From contig CH672415.1 in NCBI GenBank assembly GCA_000153145.1, positions 2,415,792-2,479,791 on the forward strand: a DNA stretch of 64,000 bases, written 5' to 3'. Shown piece after piece: positions 27,112 to 36,129 of the stretch. Position numbers and translations under genes: made by a program. The notes beneath the pieces were generated by a model. It ran no database searches and was not told where the DNA came from. It saw only the letters and a list, made by a program, of their open reading frames with translations. Origin of the DNA: a marine actinobacterium PHSC20C1 (GTDB lineage: Bacteria > Actinomycetota > Actinomycetes > Actinomycetales > Microbacteriaceae). Numbering within the stretch: position 1 is the stretch's first letter; every line of letters begins with the position of its first letter.

Positions 27112-29076
27112 CTATTTGAGCTTGTCGGAGATGATCTGCATCACAGTGGTGTCGGCGAGCGTGGTGGTGTCACCAATCTCGCGACCCTCCGCGACATCCT
27201 GAAGCAGTCGGCGCATGATCTTGCCTGAGCGAGTCTTGGGCAGTTCGGCGACAATGAAAATCTCCCGCGGACGTGCGATGGCACCAATCTCTTTTGCCAC
27301 GTGCTGACGAAGCAGTGCACTCGCTTCGGCGGCGGTCTGTGCGTGCTCCTGGTTCGACTTGAGGATGACGAACGCGACAACGGCCTGACCTGTCGCTTCG
27401 TCGGCAGCGCCGACCACGGCAGCTTCCGCCACGATCGGGTTGGAGACGAGCGCGGACTCAATTTCGGTCGTTGACAGGCGGTGACCGGAGACATTCATGA
27501 CGTCATCGACCCGCCCCAGTAGCCAGATATCCCCGTCTTCGTCAACGTGGGCGCCGTCACCAGCAAAGTACTTGGGGGCATCCAGAGTGGGGAACTTCGA
27601 CCAGTAGGTCTCCTTGAAGCGCTCGGGATCGCCCCAAATGCCGCGCAGCATTGACGGCCAAGGCTCGGAGACCACGAGGAGTCCACCATTGGGCGGGTCG
27701 ACGCGGGTGCCGTCTTCGCCGAGAATATCGATCTTGATTCCCGGAATCGGAACCTGCGCCGAGCCCGGCTTGAGCGTCGTGAGCCCGGGCAAAGCCGACA
27801 CCATGATTGCGCCGGTCTCGGTCTGCCACCACGTGTCAACGATGGGAGCGGAGCCACCACCGATCACATCCCGGTACCAAATCCAGGCTTCGGGGTTGAT
27901 GGGTTCACCGACAGAACCGAGGACGCGAATCGAACTGAGATCGAACTGTTCAGGAATCTGACGCCCGGCCTTCATGAACGAGCGGATCGCGGTCGGCGCC
28001 GTGTAGAAAATGCTCACCCCATACTTTTGGATGATCTCCCACCAGCGGCCCTGGTTTGGGGTGTCCGGGGTTCCTTCGTAAAGCACTTGCGTTGCGCCAT
28101 TGGCGAGCGGACCGTAGGTGACGTAGGTGTGGCCGGTGATCCAGCCGACATCGGCGGTGCACCAGTAGACGTCAGTTTCGGGCTTCAGATCGAACACGTT
28201 CTTGTGGGTAAAGGCCGCCTGAGTCAGGTAGCCACCGCTCGTGTGCAGGATGCCCTTCGGCTTGCCCGTTGTACCCGAGGTGTAGAGCACAAAAAGTGGG
28301 TTTTCGGCGGGGAACGCCTGTGCCTCGTGCTCGGGCTCCGCAGCCTCAATCTGATCGTGCCACCACAGGTCGCGACCCTCGGTCCACTCCACTTCGTTGT
28401 CGCCGCGCTTAACGACCAACACATTGGTGACGCTTGATTCGCCATTAGCGAGAGCGGCATCCACTGCGGCTTTGAGGGGGAAGACTTTGCCTTTTCGCCA
28501 GCCGCCATCTGCAGTGACAACAAGCTTGGCGCTCGCATCGTCGATACGGCTGCGGAGGCTCTCGGCGCTGAACCCACCGAAGACAACGGAGTGCGCTGCG
28601 CCAAGGCGAACCGTAGCGAGCATCGCGATGACGGCTTCAGGAACAAGGGGCATGTAGATGGCGACGACGTCACCCTGGGTGACGCCGAGGGCTGCCATTG
28701 CGTTGGCGGCACGCTTTACCTCTGCGGTGAGCTCTGCGTAGGTGATGCTTCGGCTGTCGCCGGGCTCGCCCTCCCAGTGGATTGCGATTCGGTCACCGTT
28801 GCCGGCGAGAACGTGGCGGTCGAGGCAGTTGTAGGCCACGTTGAGCTCGCCGTCGGCGAACCACTTCGCGAAGGGTGGTGTAGACCAATCGAGCGTTTCT
28901 GTGAATGGCTTGTGCCAGTGCACGTACTCGCGTGCTTTGTCTGCCCAGAACTCAAGGCGGTCTTCTTTGGCTGACGTGTAGAGCTCGCTGCTTGCCTCAG
29001 AGGCTGAAGAAAAGGCCTCTGACGGGGCAAAACGGCGAGATTCGTGCAGAAGACTGTCGATTGAATTACTGGTCAT
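27112..29076 (-). CDS. acs: Acetyl-CoA synthetase
   Basis: Activates acetate to acetyl-CoA through acetyl-AMP. It has 654 residues. Motifs in order: the adenylate-forming signature YTSGTTGKPKG, WWQTETG, the hinge GRVDDVMNVSGHR, and the C-terminal KTRSGKIMRR with the lysine that is acetylated in other bacteria to switch the enzyme off. ATG 29076 is chosen over GTG 29115 because AGAGGA sits at ideal spacing only before the former. It is divergent from the 6C RNA and Tad locus. Confidence 0.96.
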   Translation of the reverse strand: MTSNSIDSLLHESRRFAPSEAFSSASEASSELYTSAKEDRLEFWADKAREYVHWHKPFTETLDWSTPPFAKWFADGELNVAYNCLDRHVLAGNGDRIAIHWEGEPGDSRSITYAELTAEVKRAANAMAALGVTQGDVVAIYMPLVPEAVIAMLATVRLGAAHSVVFGGFSAESLRSRIDDASAKLVVTADGGWRKGKVFPLKAAVDAALANGESSVTNVLVVKRGDNEVEWTEGRDLWWHDQIEAAEPEHEAQAFPAENPLFVLYTSGTTGKPKGILHTSGGYLTQAAFTHKNVFDLKPETDVYWCTADVGWITGHTYVTYGPLANGATQVLYEGTPDTPNQGRWWEIIQKYGVSIFYTAPTAIRSFMKAGRQIPEQFDLSSIRVLGSVGEPINPEAWIWYRDVIGGGSAPIVDTWWQTETGAIMVSALPGLTTLKPGSAQVPIPGIKIDILGEDGTRVDPPNGGLLVVSEPWPSMLRGIWGDPERFKETYWSKFPTLDAPKYFAGDGAHVDEDGDIWLLGRVDDVMNVSGHRLSTTEIESALVSNPIVAEAAVVGAADEATGQAVVAFVILKSNQEHAQTAAEASALLRQHVAKEIGAIARPREIFIVAELPKTRSGKIMRRLLQDVAEGREIGDTTTLADTTVMQIISDKLK

Positions 29077-29154
29077 TTGATCCTCTTCGATCGGGTGATT
29101 GCTGTTCTCGATCACGTGCTTTCTGAAAGTATTCCACCGATTCTAGAACCTCCA

Positions 29155-29182
29155 TTGCGGCCGCTAACCATTGCGTTACACT
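29155..29182 (+). promoter_or_regulatory. Promoter of the 6C RNA
   Basis: TTGCGG (29155-29160), a 16-base spacer and TACACT (29177-29182). The expected transcription start, near 29189, coincides with the first hairpin of the RNA. Confidence 0.6.
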
Positions 29183-29188
29183 GAAAGA

Positions 29189-29280
29189 CGCCGAATGCAA
29201 GTTCGGCACGCGGCAATTTTGATTCCCCCCAATCAATTGCCGCGGTGGCGGTGCCTATTCCCCCCAATGGGCGCCGCCCC
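29189..29280 (+). ncRNA. 6C RNA (two C6-loop hairpins)
   Basis: Small regulatory RNA of the actinobacterial 6C family (B11 in Mycobacterium tuberculosis). A short GCCGAA/TTCGGC hairpin (29190-29207) comes first. Hairpin A (29209-29244) has an 8-bp CGCGGCAA stem, a two-base bulge, then TTGATT/AATCAA closing a CCCCCC loop. Hairpin B (29247-29278) has 13 pairs, two of them G-U, and also presents CCCCCC. The length of about 92 bases and the position next to a Tad cluster fit the family. The C-loops are thought to pair with G-rich regions of target mRNAs. Confidence 0.9.
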
Positions 29281-29433
29281 TCTCTCGTTAAAGCGTCGCT
29301 GTGTGACGGCGGGCCAGCGGCTACTGGTTACGCGTCGTCGTCGACACGAATGCTCTCGTCCCCAACATTCTGTTGGGTGCTCTCGAGGCCGCAGGATCCC
29401 TGTCAGGGGCTCCCCGCGGTGATTACGGCTCAT

Positions 29434-29439
29434 TACTGT
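29434..29439 (+). promoter_or_regulatory. -10 box for leaderless tadA transcript
   Basis: TACTGT, six bases, then GTG 29446. It supports the chosen start over the much longer open frame that would begin at 29245 inside the 6C RNA. The interval 29281-29433 otherwise holds nothing I can name. It has an open frame of 51 codons with no ATG or GTG start. Confidence 0.5.
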
Positions 29440-29445
29440 TGCGGC

Positions 29446-30540
29446 GTGAGCGACACCAATAACACCCCTGACATTGTTCCTTTTGTCGCGCGTCGGCTGC
29501 TCACCGCAGACCAGCAGCGTACGGCGGTAGCGGTAGCGGCACCGGTTGGGGCACCCAGCAGCGCTTCGCCCACTTCACTGGGTGTCGATCCTGGGTCGCA
29601 ACAATTGACCGCGCAGATTCTGCACGAGTTCGGTCCTCTCGCGCCCTACGTTGGGCGCCCCACCATCACGGACGTGTTCGTAAATGGCGCTCAGCAGGTG
29701 TGGGTTGATCGGGGTGGAGGCTTAGAGCCAGTGAACGACTTAGGGCTCACCGAGCCAGAGTTGCGCGCACTTGCGGTTCGCCTCATCAGCCTCGGTGGGC
29801 GGCACATCGACGAAGCGACGCCGTGCGTCGACGTGCGTCTAGCGGGTGGGGTGCGCGTGCACGCCGTGCTGCCACCCATCTCCGCCACCGGCACCCTGCT
29901 GTCCATAAGGATTCCCAGTCGTGAACCTTTCGGGCTCGCGGAACTCGACTTGGCAGGCTTCTTCACCGAAGTGCCCATGCAGCGAGTGAAAGGCCTCGTC
30001 GACGCGCGGGAGAACCTACTCATCTCAGGGGCATCTGGCGCGGGGAAGACTACCTTTCTCGGCGCGCTGTTGGGGGCGGCATCCGAAACCGAGCGGATCG
30101 TGGCGATTGAAGATGTTGCGGAGCTGCGAGTCGAACATGCTCACTTTGTCTCCCTCGAAGCGCGGCAGGCAAACCTTGAGGGGACAGGCAGCTATGGGCT
30201 GCCGGCTTTAGTGAGGGAGGCGCTTCGGATGCGGCCCGATCGACTTGTGCTCGGGGAGTGCCGTGGCGCGGAAATCCGCGAACTATTGAGTGCACTCAAC
30301 ACCGGGCACGACGGTGGGGCAGGCACGCTGCACGCGAATTCATTGCGCGATGTGCCGAGCCGATTGGAAGCACTAGGAGCGCTCGCGGGCTTGGACGCGT
30401 CGGCTATCGCCCGGCAGGCCGTGAGTGCGATCGGTGCGGTGCTTCACCTCGATCGGGTTGGCGGCAGGCGCAGACTTACGCAGGTGGGGCGGCTCATTCT
30501 TGACGAGAATGAACGCTTGGCGATCGCCGACGACGAATGA
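29446..30540 (+). CDS. tadA: Tad/CpaF-type secretion ATPase
   Basis: Hexameric ATPase that powers assembly of Flp/Tad pili. It has 364 residues. An N-terminal domain of about 130 residues carries ITDVFVNG. The core has Walker A SGASGAGKTTF, the Asp box VAIEDVAELR, and LRMRPDRLVLGECRGAE, followed by the His box GTLHANS. It is shorter than stand-alone CpaF proteins, as expected for the actinobacterial branch. It overlaps the next gene by 4 bases. The CpaE/Ssd-like gene that often precedes it is not present here. Confidence 0.93.
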   Translation: MSDTNNTPDIVPFVARRLLTADQQRTAVAVAAPVGAPSSASPTSLGVDPGSQQLTAQILHEFGPLAPYVGRPTITDVFVNGAQQVWVDRGGGLEPVNDLGLTEPELRALAVRLISLGGRHIDEATPCVDVRLAGGVRVHAVLPPISATGTLLSIRIPSREPFGLAELDLAGFFTEVPMQRVKGLVDARENLLISGASGAGKTTFLGALLGAASETERIVAIEDVAELRVEHAHFVSLEARQANLEGTGSYGLPALVREALRMRPDRLVLGECRGAEIRELLSALNTGHDGGAGTLHANSLRDVPSRLEALGALAGLDASAIARQAVSAIGAVLHLDRVGGRRRLTQVGRLILDENERLAIADDE

Positions 30541-31454
30541 AGCGCGCCCGCTCACAACTTCCCGAAGTGGCGAGCGTCACCCAGCGACTGGCGGTGCTGT
30601 TGAACGCCGGCCTGACTCCGTCGTCGGCGTGGTTCCATGTTGCTCGCGGTCGGTCGGCGGATGGCGTGGCGGCGCTCGTTGCGCTGGCGGGAGAAGAGCC
30701 GGGTGGTGCTGCCGAGCGGATTGTACGAGCAGCCGAGGGCCTGGCTCCGCTCGATCGGCAGGCATGGAACTCGCTGGCAGCGGCGTGGTTTGTTGCTGGG
30801 CAGGTAGGGGCGCCTCTGGCGGCTGCGCTTCGAACCCATGCGCGTGCCTTGCGGATGCTCGTGCACGTGCAGCGCGAAGTTGCCACTGCACTTGCGGCCC
30901 CGGTTGCAACAGCGCGCATGGTCTTGGCGCTGCCGGCAATTGGGCTCGTGTTTGGCGCCCTACTGGGATTCGACACCATTGGCGTGCTTGTTTCTACTCC
31001 GATCGGGTGGGGCTGTCTCGTTGTCGGAGGAGCACTGATTGCGGCTGCGGTCCGCTGGAACCGGCGGCTCGTGCGATCGGCAACACCAACGCAGGCCGCA
31101 CCAGGGTTGGAGTGCGAGCTCATGGCAATCGCGGTTTCTGGTGGTGGCTCTCTCGTGAACGCACGGGTTGTCGTTGCCGGTGCTCTCGAGCGATTCGGCC
31201 TGATGGGCGATGGTGATCATCTTGAGGGAGTGCTGAGGCTTTCCCACGAGGCCGGTGTCCCCGCCGCCGAGTTGCTGCGTGCCGAAGCCGATGAGTTGCG
31301 TCTCGCTGCGGACGCGGATGCGCGTGCTGGGGCCGCCGCGCTCTCCGTGCGGCTCATGCTCCCCCTCGGGTTGTGCGTGCTGCCCGCGTTCATGGTGCTC
31401 GGGGTGCTGCCGCTCATGGTCGCGGTCATCTCATCCACGGTCGCCGGGTTGTGA
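30537..31454 (+). CDS. Tad platform protein, apparent TadB-TadC fusion
   Basis: Inner-membrane platform of the Tad system, type II secretion F family, 305 residues. Two F-like halves can be seen. Residues about 15-175 have the soluble helices plus a pair of membrane segments. Residues about 195-305 repeat that order and end with a second membrane pair (LMLPLGLCVLPAFMVLGVLPLM). Most Tad loci encode two such proteins (TadB and TadC). A single gene with both halves suggests a fusion. It is co-translated with tadA. Confidence 0.8.
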   Translation: MKRARSQLPEVASVTQRLAVLLNAGLTPSSAWFHVARGRSADGVAALVALAGEEPGGAAERIVRAAEGLAPLDRQAWNSLAAAWFVAGQVGAPLAAALRTHARALRMLVHVQREVATALAAPVATARMVLALPAIGLVFGALLGFDTIGVLVSTPIGWGCLVVGGALIAAAVRWNRRLVRSATPTQAAPGLECELMAIAVSGGGSLVNARVVVAGALERFGLMGDGDHLEGVLRLSHEAGVPAAELLRAEADELRLAADADARAGAAALSVRLMLPLGLCVLPAFMVLGVLPLMVAVISSTVAGL

Positions 31455-31558
31455 CGACGTTCCACACTTTCGACGCTCAATAACCGCAGCGGGATCACGC
31501 TTGGCAGGCTAGAAGTACTCGGCCGCAGACTGCGCGACAGCGCACGAAGGAGTACCTC

Positions 31559-31843
31559 ATGAACGATCCGCATCTAGTACCGTTTCCTGACCTCGAACCG
31601 GGGCGTTGCGCTCGGGCCCGGTTGACGGTCCGTCCGGCGGTGCTTACACCTCCGCACCCCGGCACAATCACCGTTCTCCGCGCCCGACTGAGTTCCGACC
31701 GTGGCGCAGCCACCGCCGAATATGCCATCACGACTCTGGCAGCGGTCGGATTCGCTGGGCTGCTTGTTGTTGTGCTGCGCTCGGGCGAAGTGCGCAGCAT
31801 GCTCACCGACATTGTTCGCAGTGCACTTTCCATTCCCTCGTAA
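31559..31843 (+). CDS. DUF4244 protein, Flp-type pilin
   Basis: Predicted major pilin of the Tad system, 94 residues. After a basic N-terminal part of about 47 residues comes RGAATAEYAITTLAAVGFAG, containing the prepilin processing region, the conserved Glu5-equivalent and a membrane helix. A strong AAGGAG ribosome-binding site precedes the ATG. Long N-terminal parts of this sort are seen in other actinobacterial DUF4244 proteins. Confidence 0.85.
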   Translation: MNDPHLVPFPDLEPGRCARARLTVRPAVLTPPHPGTITVLRARLSSDRGAATAEYAITTLAAVGFAGLLVVVLRSGEVRSMLTDIVRSALSIPS

Positions 31844-32213
31844 CGGAGAGAGGCATGGCGACAACGGTCGAGCAATCTGCCGTGATCAGGGCAGCGTCAC
31901 CGCGGAGTTTGCGTTGGCAATGCCCGCCGTCGCCCTCGTGCTTGTGTGCTGCCTCAGCGGGGTGCAGCTCGCCGGATTGCAGGTACGTCTACAGGATGCT
32001 GCGGCCGCGACTGCTCGCAGTCTTGCGCGCGACGACAGCTCCAGCAGCGTCGCGGCCACCGCCTCCGCCCTCGTCGCCTCCGCCCGCGTCACGTCTCAGC
32101 AGCGTGGCGACCTCGTGTGCGCCACAGTGAGCGCCCCCGCGCGCAACGCACTGCTCGGATTGCTGCCGATCACGCTCAGTGCCAGCAGTTGCGCGCTCGC
32201 AGGAGGCAAATAG
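31821..32213 (+). CDS. TadE-like minor pilin, start in doubt
   Basis: Minor pilin of the TadE class, 130 residues from GTG 31821. The signature GSVTAEFALAMPAV and one membrane helix are followed by a mostly Ala/Ser-rich soluble part. GTG 31821 lies inside the upstream gene and has no ribosome-binding site. The best translation signal (GGAGAG, ATG 31855) is in a different frame, reads MATTVEQSAVI, and would need a one-base shift to join the TadE frame. Either a sequencing or true frameshift occurred, or the weak GTG is used. Confidence 0.7.
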   Translation: MHFPFPRNGERHGDNGRAICRDQGSVTAEFALAMPAVALVLVCCLSGVQLAGLQVRLQDAAAATARSLARDDSSSSVAATASALVASARVTSQQRGDLVCATVSAPARNALLGLLPITLSASSCALAGGK

Positions 32214-32587
32214 TGGGGGAGGTGGGGAAGGCGCGAGAGCGGATGCGCGGCCAACGCGGCGCTGGAACCACCCTCATGATCGGCCTCGTCGCGACCGTAG
32301 TCGCGCTCACCGCCCTCGTGATTCCCCTCTATTGGGCGCTGAGTGTTCGGCACGCGCTCGCCGGAGCAACAGACGCTGCCGCGCTCGCCGCCGCTGACAC
32401 CGCCAGCGGCCTAGTCGCGGGCTACCCGTGCGGCAACGCAGAACGACTCGCGGCCGTAAATGACGCCCATATAGAGGAGTGCGCAGTCGATGGGCGTATC
32501 GTGACGGTTACCGCAAGTCGCCGCATCCTCGGCATACTGGTCACAACGAGCGCAACAGCAGGCCCACCCCCAACCGGGACGGATTAG
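32213..32587 (+). CDS. Tad secretion-neighbourhood pilin-like protein
   Basis: Protein of 124 residues with RGAGTTLMIGLVATVVALTA, a prepilin-like N-terminal helix, followed by ALAGATDAAALAAADTASG, typical of TadE/TadG-like minor pilins with a flexible extracytoplasmic tail. AGGAGG lies at ideal distance before the GTG start, which overlaps the preceding stop by one base. It is the last gene of the Tad operon; topA has its own ribosome-binding site 83 bases later. Confidence 0.82.
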   Translation: MGEVGKARERMRGQRGAGTTLMIGLVATVVALTALVIPLYWALSVRHALAGATDAAALAAADTASGLVAGYPCGNAERLAAVNDAHIEECAVDGRIVTVTASRRILGILVTTSATAGPPPTGTD

Positions 32588-32669
32588 GCAACTGAGCGGT
32601 CGGTGTGTGTATTGTGTCGCTGACAGTGGCGCTGCCACCGGTCACATGCGTCATCACCCAAGGAGTCCC

Positions 32670-35489
32670 GTGTCTGGCACCAAAAAACTTGTCATTGTCG
32701 AGTCGCCCACCAAGGCCAAGACGATCGCCAAGTACCTCGGTGACGACTACGACGTGCTCTCTTCTGTCGGCCACATCCGCGACCTCGTCGAGCCCCGCAA
32801 CCTGCCACCAGAGCTCAAAAAGGGCTCACTCGGCAAATTCTCCGTCGACGTAGAAAACGACTTCGAACCCTATTACGTCGTCTCCGACGCCAAAAAGAAG
32901 ACCGTCGCCGAACTTAAAAAGGCGCTCAGTGGAGCAAACGAGCTCTACCTCGCAACTGATGAGGACCGCGAAGGAGAAGCCATCGCTTGGCACCTCCTGC
33001 AAGTGTTGAAGCCCAAAGTTCCCGTCAAACGCATGGTGTTCCACGAAATCACCGAAGACGCCATCGAAGCGGCCATCAACAACACCCGCGACGTCGACAC
33101 CGCGCTAGTCGATGCTCAAGAAACCCGCCGCATCCTCGACCGCCTTTATGGCTACGAAATTTCGCCAGTGCTCTGGCGCAAAGTCGGCCCGGGCCTCTCC
33201 GCCGGCCGGGTACAGTCCGCAGCAACCCGCCTTGTTGTTGAGCGCGAGCGTGAACGCCTCGCCTTCATCACCGCAAACTACTGGGACCTCATCGCCCAGC
33301 TTTCACCCGACAGCGAAACCAATGGCTTCGAATCCAAGCTCGTGCGCCTCGACGGCAAGCGCGTCGCCGCTGGTCGCGATTTCGATGACCGCGGAAACCT
33401 CAAAGGCGACGCCGTAGCCCTCGACGAAAAAGCTGCCCAAACGCTTGCAGATGCACTGCGGATGCCGAGCACCACCATCACGGTGAAGTCGGTAGAAACC
33501 AAGCCATACACTCGTCGCCCCGCAGCGCCATTCACCACCTCAACGCTGCAGCAGGAGGCCGGCCGCAAGCTGCGCTACTCCGCACGCCAAACCATGAGCG
33601 TCGCCCAATCGCTCTACGAAAACGGTTACATCACCTATATGCGAACCGACTCGTCGTCGCTGTCGCAACAGGCTATTACTGCCGCCCGCACACAAGCAGT
33701 CGCGCTCTACGGTGCCGACGCCGTGCCAGACAAGCCTCGCGTCTACGTGAGCAAAAGCAAGAACGCTCAAGAAGCCCACGAAGCGATCCGTCCCTCTGGC
33801 GACACCTTCCGCACGCCGAACGAGTTGCAGTCCACGCTGCGCGGCAACGACTTCAAACTCTATGAGCTGATCTGGAAGCGCACCGTCGCCTCTCAGATGG
33901 CTGACGCCAAGGGTTCGACAGCATCCATCACGATAACCGCCGGTGAAGCTCCTGTCGCCGAATTCTCGGCGAGCGGAACGATCATCACCTTCCGCGGCTT
34001 CATGCAGGCCTACGAAGAAGGCCAAGACGAAGAACGCAACGCGACCGCCGAGCCTAAAGAAGCGAAACTGCCTCCGCTCAAGGAAGGTCAGACGCTCACA
34101 CTGCTCGACATCGAGGCTAAAGGTCACGAGACCAGCCCGCCGCCGCGCTACACCGAAGCAAGCCTCGTCAAGAAGCTTGAAGAGTTGGGTATTGGCCGTC
34201 CGTCGACCTACGCCTCGATCATCTCGACGATCATTGACCGTGGCTACATCACCCCGCGTGGCCAAGCACTTGTGCCCAACTGGATTGCATTTTCAGTGAT
34301 TCGTCTGCTCGAAGAATACTTCGGCGACCTTGTGCAATACGACTTCACCGCAGGCATGGAGGATGACCTCGACCGTATTGCCGGCGGAAGCCAAAATCGT
34401 GTCGAATGGCTCAAATCGTTCTACTTCGGAGACGACAAGTACCGCGGGCTGCGCACCGTCATCGACAACCTCGGCGAAATTGACGCCAAGGAAATCAACT
34501 CCATGCGTCTCTCGGATGCCGTAACACTGCGCATCGGAAAGTACGGCCCGTACCTCGAGACCCCCAGCGACGATCCCGAAAAGCCGCGCCGCGTCAACAT
34601 CCCCGAAGCGCTCGCACCCGACGAGCTCACCCTCGCTAAAGCGCAGGAACTCATCGACGCTCCCATTATTGGGGACCGAGTAATCGGCGTGAATCCCGAA
34701 ACTGGCAAAGAGATTGTGGCGAAAGACGGCCGCTTCGGCCCCTACGTGACCGAACTTGAGCCAGAACCTGAGCCCGTTCCCGAACCCGTCGAAGAGATTG
34801 ACCCCAAGACGGGCGAAGTGAAAAAGGCGAAGAAGCCTAAAAAGGTCGCCGTCGTCAAGCCGCGTACAGCATCCATTTTCAAAACCATGGAGCTCGACGC
34901 AATCGACCTTGACACTGCGCTCAAGCTGCTCAGCCTTCCCCGTGTTGTCGGACTCGACCCCGAAACTGGCGCTGAAATCACCGCCCAGAATGGTCGCTAC
35001 GGTCCGTACTTGAAGAAGGGCGTCGAAACTCGATCGCTCACGAGTGAAGACCTGATCTTCGAGATCGATGTTGCGGGAGCCGTCGAACTGTACGCGCAAC
35101 CCAAGTACGGCAACCGTGCAGCATCCAGTGCTCTCAAAGAGTTTGACGCTGACCCCGTGAGCGAAAAGCCCATCAAGATCAAGGACGGCCGCTTCGGCGC
35201 CTACGTGACTGACGGCACTACCAACGCCACCATCCCGCGTGGCGAAACGGTAGAAGACGTCGACTTCGAGCGCGCCGTGCAACTGCTTGCCGACAAGCGC
35301 GCCAAGGGGCCGGTCAAGCGCAAGACGGCCGCGAAGAAGCCAGCAGCCAAGAAGCCTGCAGCGAAGAAGCCTGCCGCCAAGAAGCCAGCCGCCAAGAAGC
35401 CAGCCGCAAAAACAACGGCGGCAAAAAAGCCGGCAGCTAAGGCAGCATCCGCGAAACCTGCCGCACCGTCGGCCGACGAAACCAAGTAG
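32670..35489 (+). CDS. topA: DNA topoisomerase I
   Basis: Relaxes negative supercoils. It has 939 residues. The Toprim domain begins VIVESPTKAKTIAKYLG and contains DEDREGEA. The active tyrosine lies in YITYMRTDSSSLS. The C-terminal part has four repeats containing GRFGPYV/GRYGPYL boxes, typical of actinobacterial enzymes that lack zinc fingers. The final 60 residues are a Lys/Ala/Pro-rich repeat tail (AAKKPAAKKP), likely DNA-binding. AGGAG precedes the GTG start at 32670; the upstream in-frame start does not have one. Confidence 0.97.
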   Translation: MSGTKKLVIVESPTKAKTIAKYLGDDYDVLSSVGHIRDLVEPRNLPPELKKGSLGKFSVDVENDFEPYYVVSDAKKKTVAELKKALSGANELYLATDEDREGEAIAWHLLQVLKPKVPVKRMVFHEITEDAIEAAINNTRDVDTALVDAQETRRILDRLYGYEISPVLWRKVGPGLSAGRVQSAATRLVVERERERLAFITANYWDLIAQLSPDSETNGFESKLVRLDGKRVAAGRDFDDRGNLKGDAVALDEKAAQTLADALRMPSTTITVKSVETKPYTRRPAAPFTTSTLQQEAGRKLRYSARQTMSVAQSLYENGYITYMRTDSSSLSQQAITAARTQAVALYGADAVPDKPRVYVSKSKNAQEAHEAIRPSGDTFRTPNELQSTLRGNDFKLYELIWKRTVASQMADAKGSTASITITAGEAPVAEFSASGTIITFRGFMQAYEEGQDEERNATAEPKEAKLPPLKEGQTLTLLDIEAKGHETSPPPRYTEASLVKKLEELGIGRPSTYASIISTIIDRGYITPRGQALVPNWIAFSVIRLLEEYFGDLVQYDFTAGMEDDLDRIAGGSQNRVEWLKSFYFGDDKYRGLRTVIDNLGEIDAKEINSMRLSDAVTLRIGKYGPYLETPSDDPEKPRRVNIPEALAPDELTLAKAQELIDAPIIGDRVIGVNPETGKEIVAKDGRFGPYVTELEPEPEPVPEPVEEIDPKTGEVKKAKKPKKVAVVKPRTASIFKTMELDAIDLDTALKLLSLPRVVGLDPETGAEITAQNGRYGPYLKKGVETRSLTSEDLIFEIDVAGAVELYAQPKYGNRAASSALKEFDADPVSEKPIKIKDGRFGAYVTDGTTNATIPRGETVEDVDFERAVQLLADKRAKGPVKRKTAAKKPAAKKPAAKKPAAKKPAAKKPAAKTTAAKKPAAKAASAKPAAPSADETK

Positions 35490-35490
35490 C

Positions 35491-36120
35491 GTGCCCGGAC
35501 TCTTCATCACCCTTGAGGGCGGCGATGGTGCGGGAAAAACCACACAATCAAAGCTCCTCGTGCACTGGCTCGAAGAAGCAGGACACACCGTTGTCGTGAC
35601 CCGCGAACCTGGCGGCACCGATCTCGGCGTTGAGCTTCGCGAGATCGTGTTGCACCGTCGCGGAGACATGGATCCCCGCGCCGAAGCACTCATCTACGCC
35701 GCAGATCGTGCCCACCACATCGCGACAGTCGTGCGACCGGCACTCGAACGCGGTGACATTGTGGTTCAGGACCGCTATATCGACTCGTCCGAGGCCTATC
35801 AGGGCGCGGGGCGAGTGCTCGGCGCAGAAGAAGTCCGCGACCTTTCGCTCTGGGCAACTCAGTCGCTGCTTCCCGATGTGACGGTACTGCTCGACCTCGA
35901 TCCGACCGACGGGCGCAAACGGCTCGATAGTGCGCGAACACGCTACGACAGGCTCGAAGCAGAGAAGCAAGAGTTCCATACTCGGGTGCGCGACGCGTTC
36001 CTGGAGCGCGCGGCCAAAGAGCCCGACCGCATCCTTGTTGTCGACGCTGCCCGTGACGTCGCTGAGATTGCTGCGGCGATCCGTGAGCGCATCCAGAATC
36101 ACCTCACTCAACCCGCTTAG
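35491..36120 (+). CDS. tmk: Thymidylate kinase
   Basis: Phosphorylates dTMP to dTDP. It has 209 residues with P-loop EGGDGAGKTTQ, the DR box QDRYIDSSEAYQG and a lid region rich in Arg. The GTG start lies one base after the topA stop, so it is expressed by readthrough. It is followed by holB, the common tmk-holB order. Confidence 0.95.
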   Translation: MPGLFITLEGGDGAGKTTQSKLLVHWLEEAGHTVVVTREPGGTDLGVELREIVLHRRGDMDPRAEALIYAADRAHHIATVVRPALERGDIVVQDRYIDSSEAYQGAGRVLGAEEVRDLSLWATQSLLPDVTVLLDLDPTDGRKRLDSARTRYDRLEAEKQEFHTRVRDAFLERAAKEPDRILVVDAARDVAEIAAAIRERIQNHLTQPA

Positions 36121-36123
36121 ACT
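36118..36123 (+). promoter_or_regulatory. -10 box for leaderless holB transcript
   Basis: TAGACT overlaps the tmk stop codon. Six bases (GAGCGC, identical to those before pta) separate it from the ATG of holB. Confidence 0.5.
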
Positions 36124-36129
36124 GAGCGC

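Noticed and set aside
29307-29462. Open frame of 51 codons just upstream of tadA, considered as a remnant of the CpaE/Ssd-like gene
   Set aside because: No ATG or GTG start and no recognisable motif; the tadA start and promoter lie within it.
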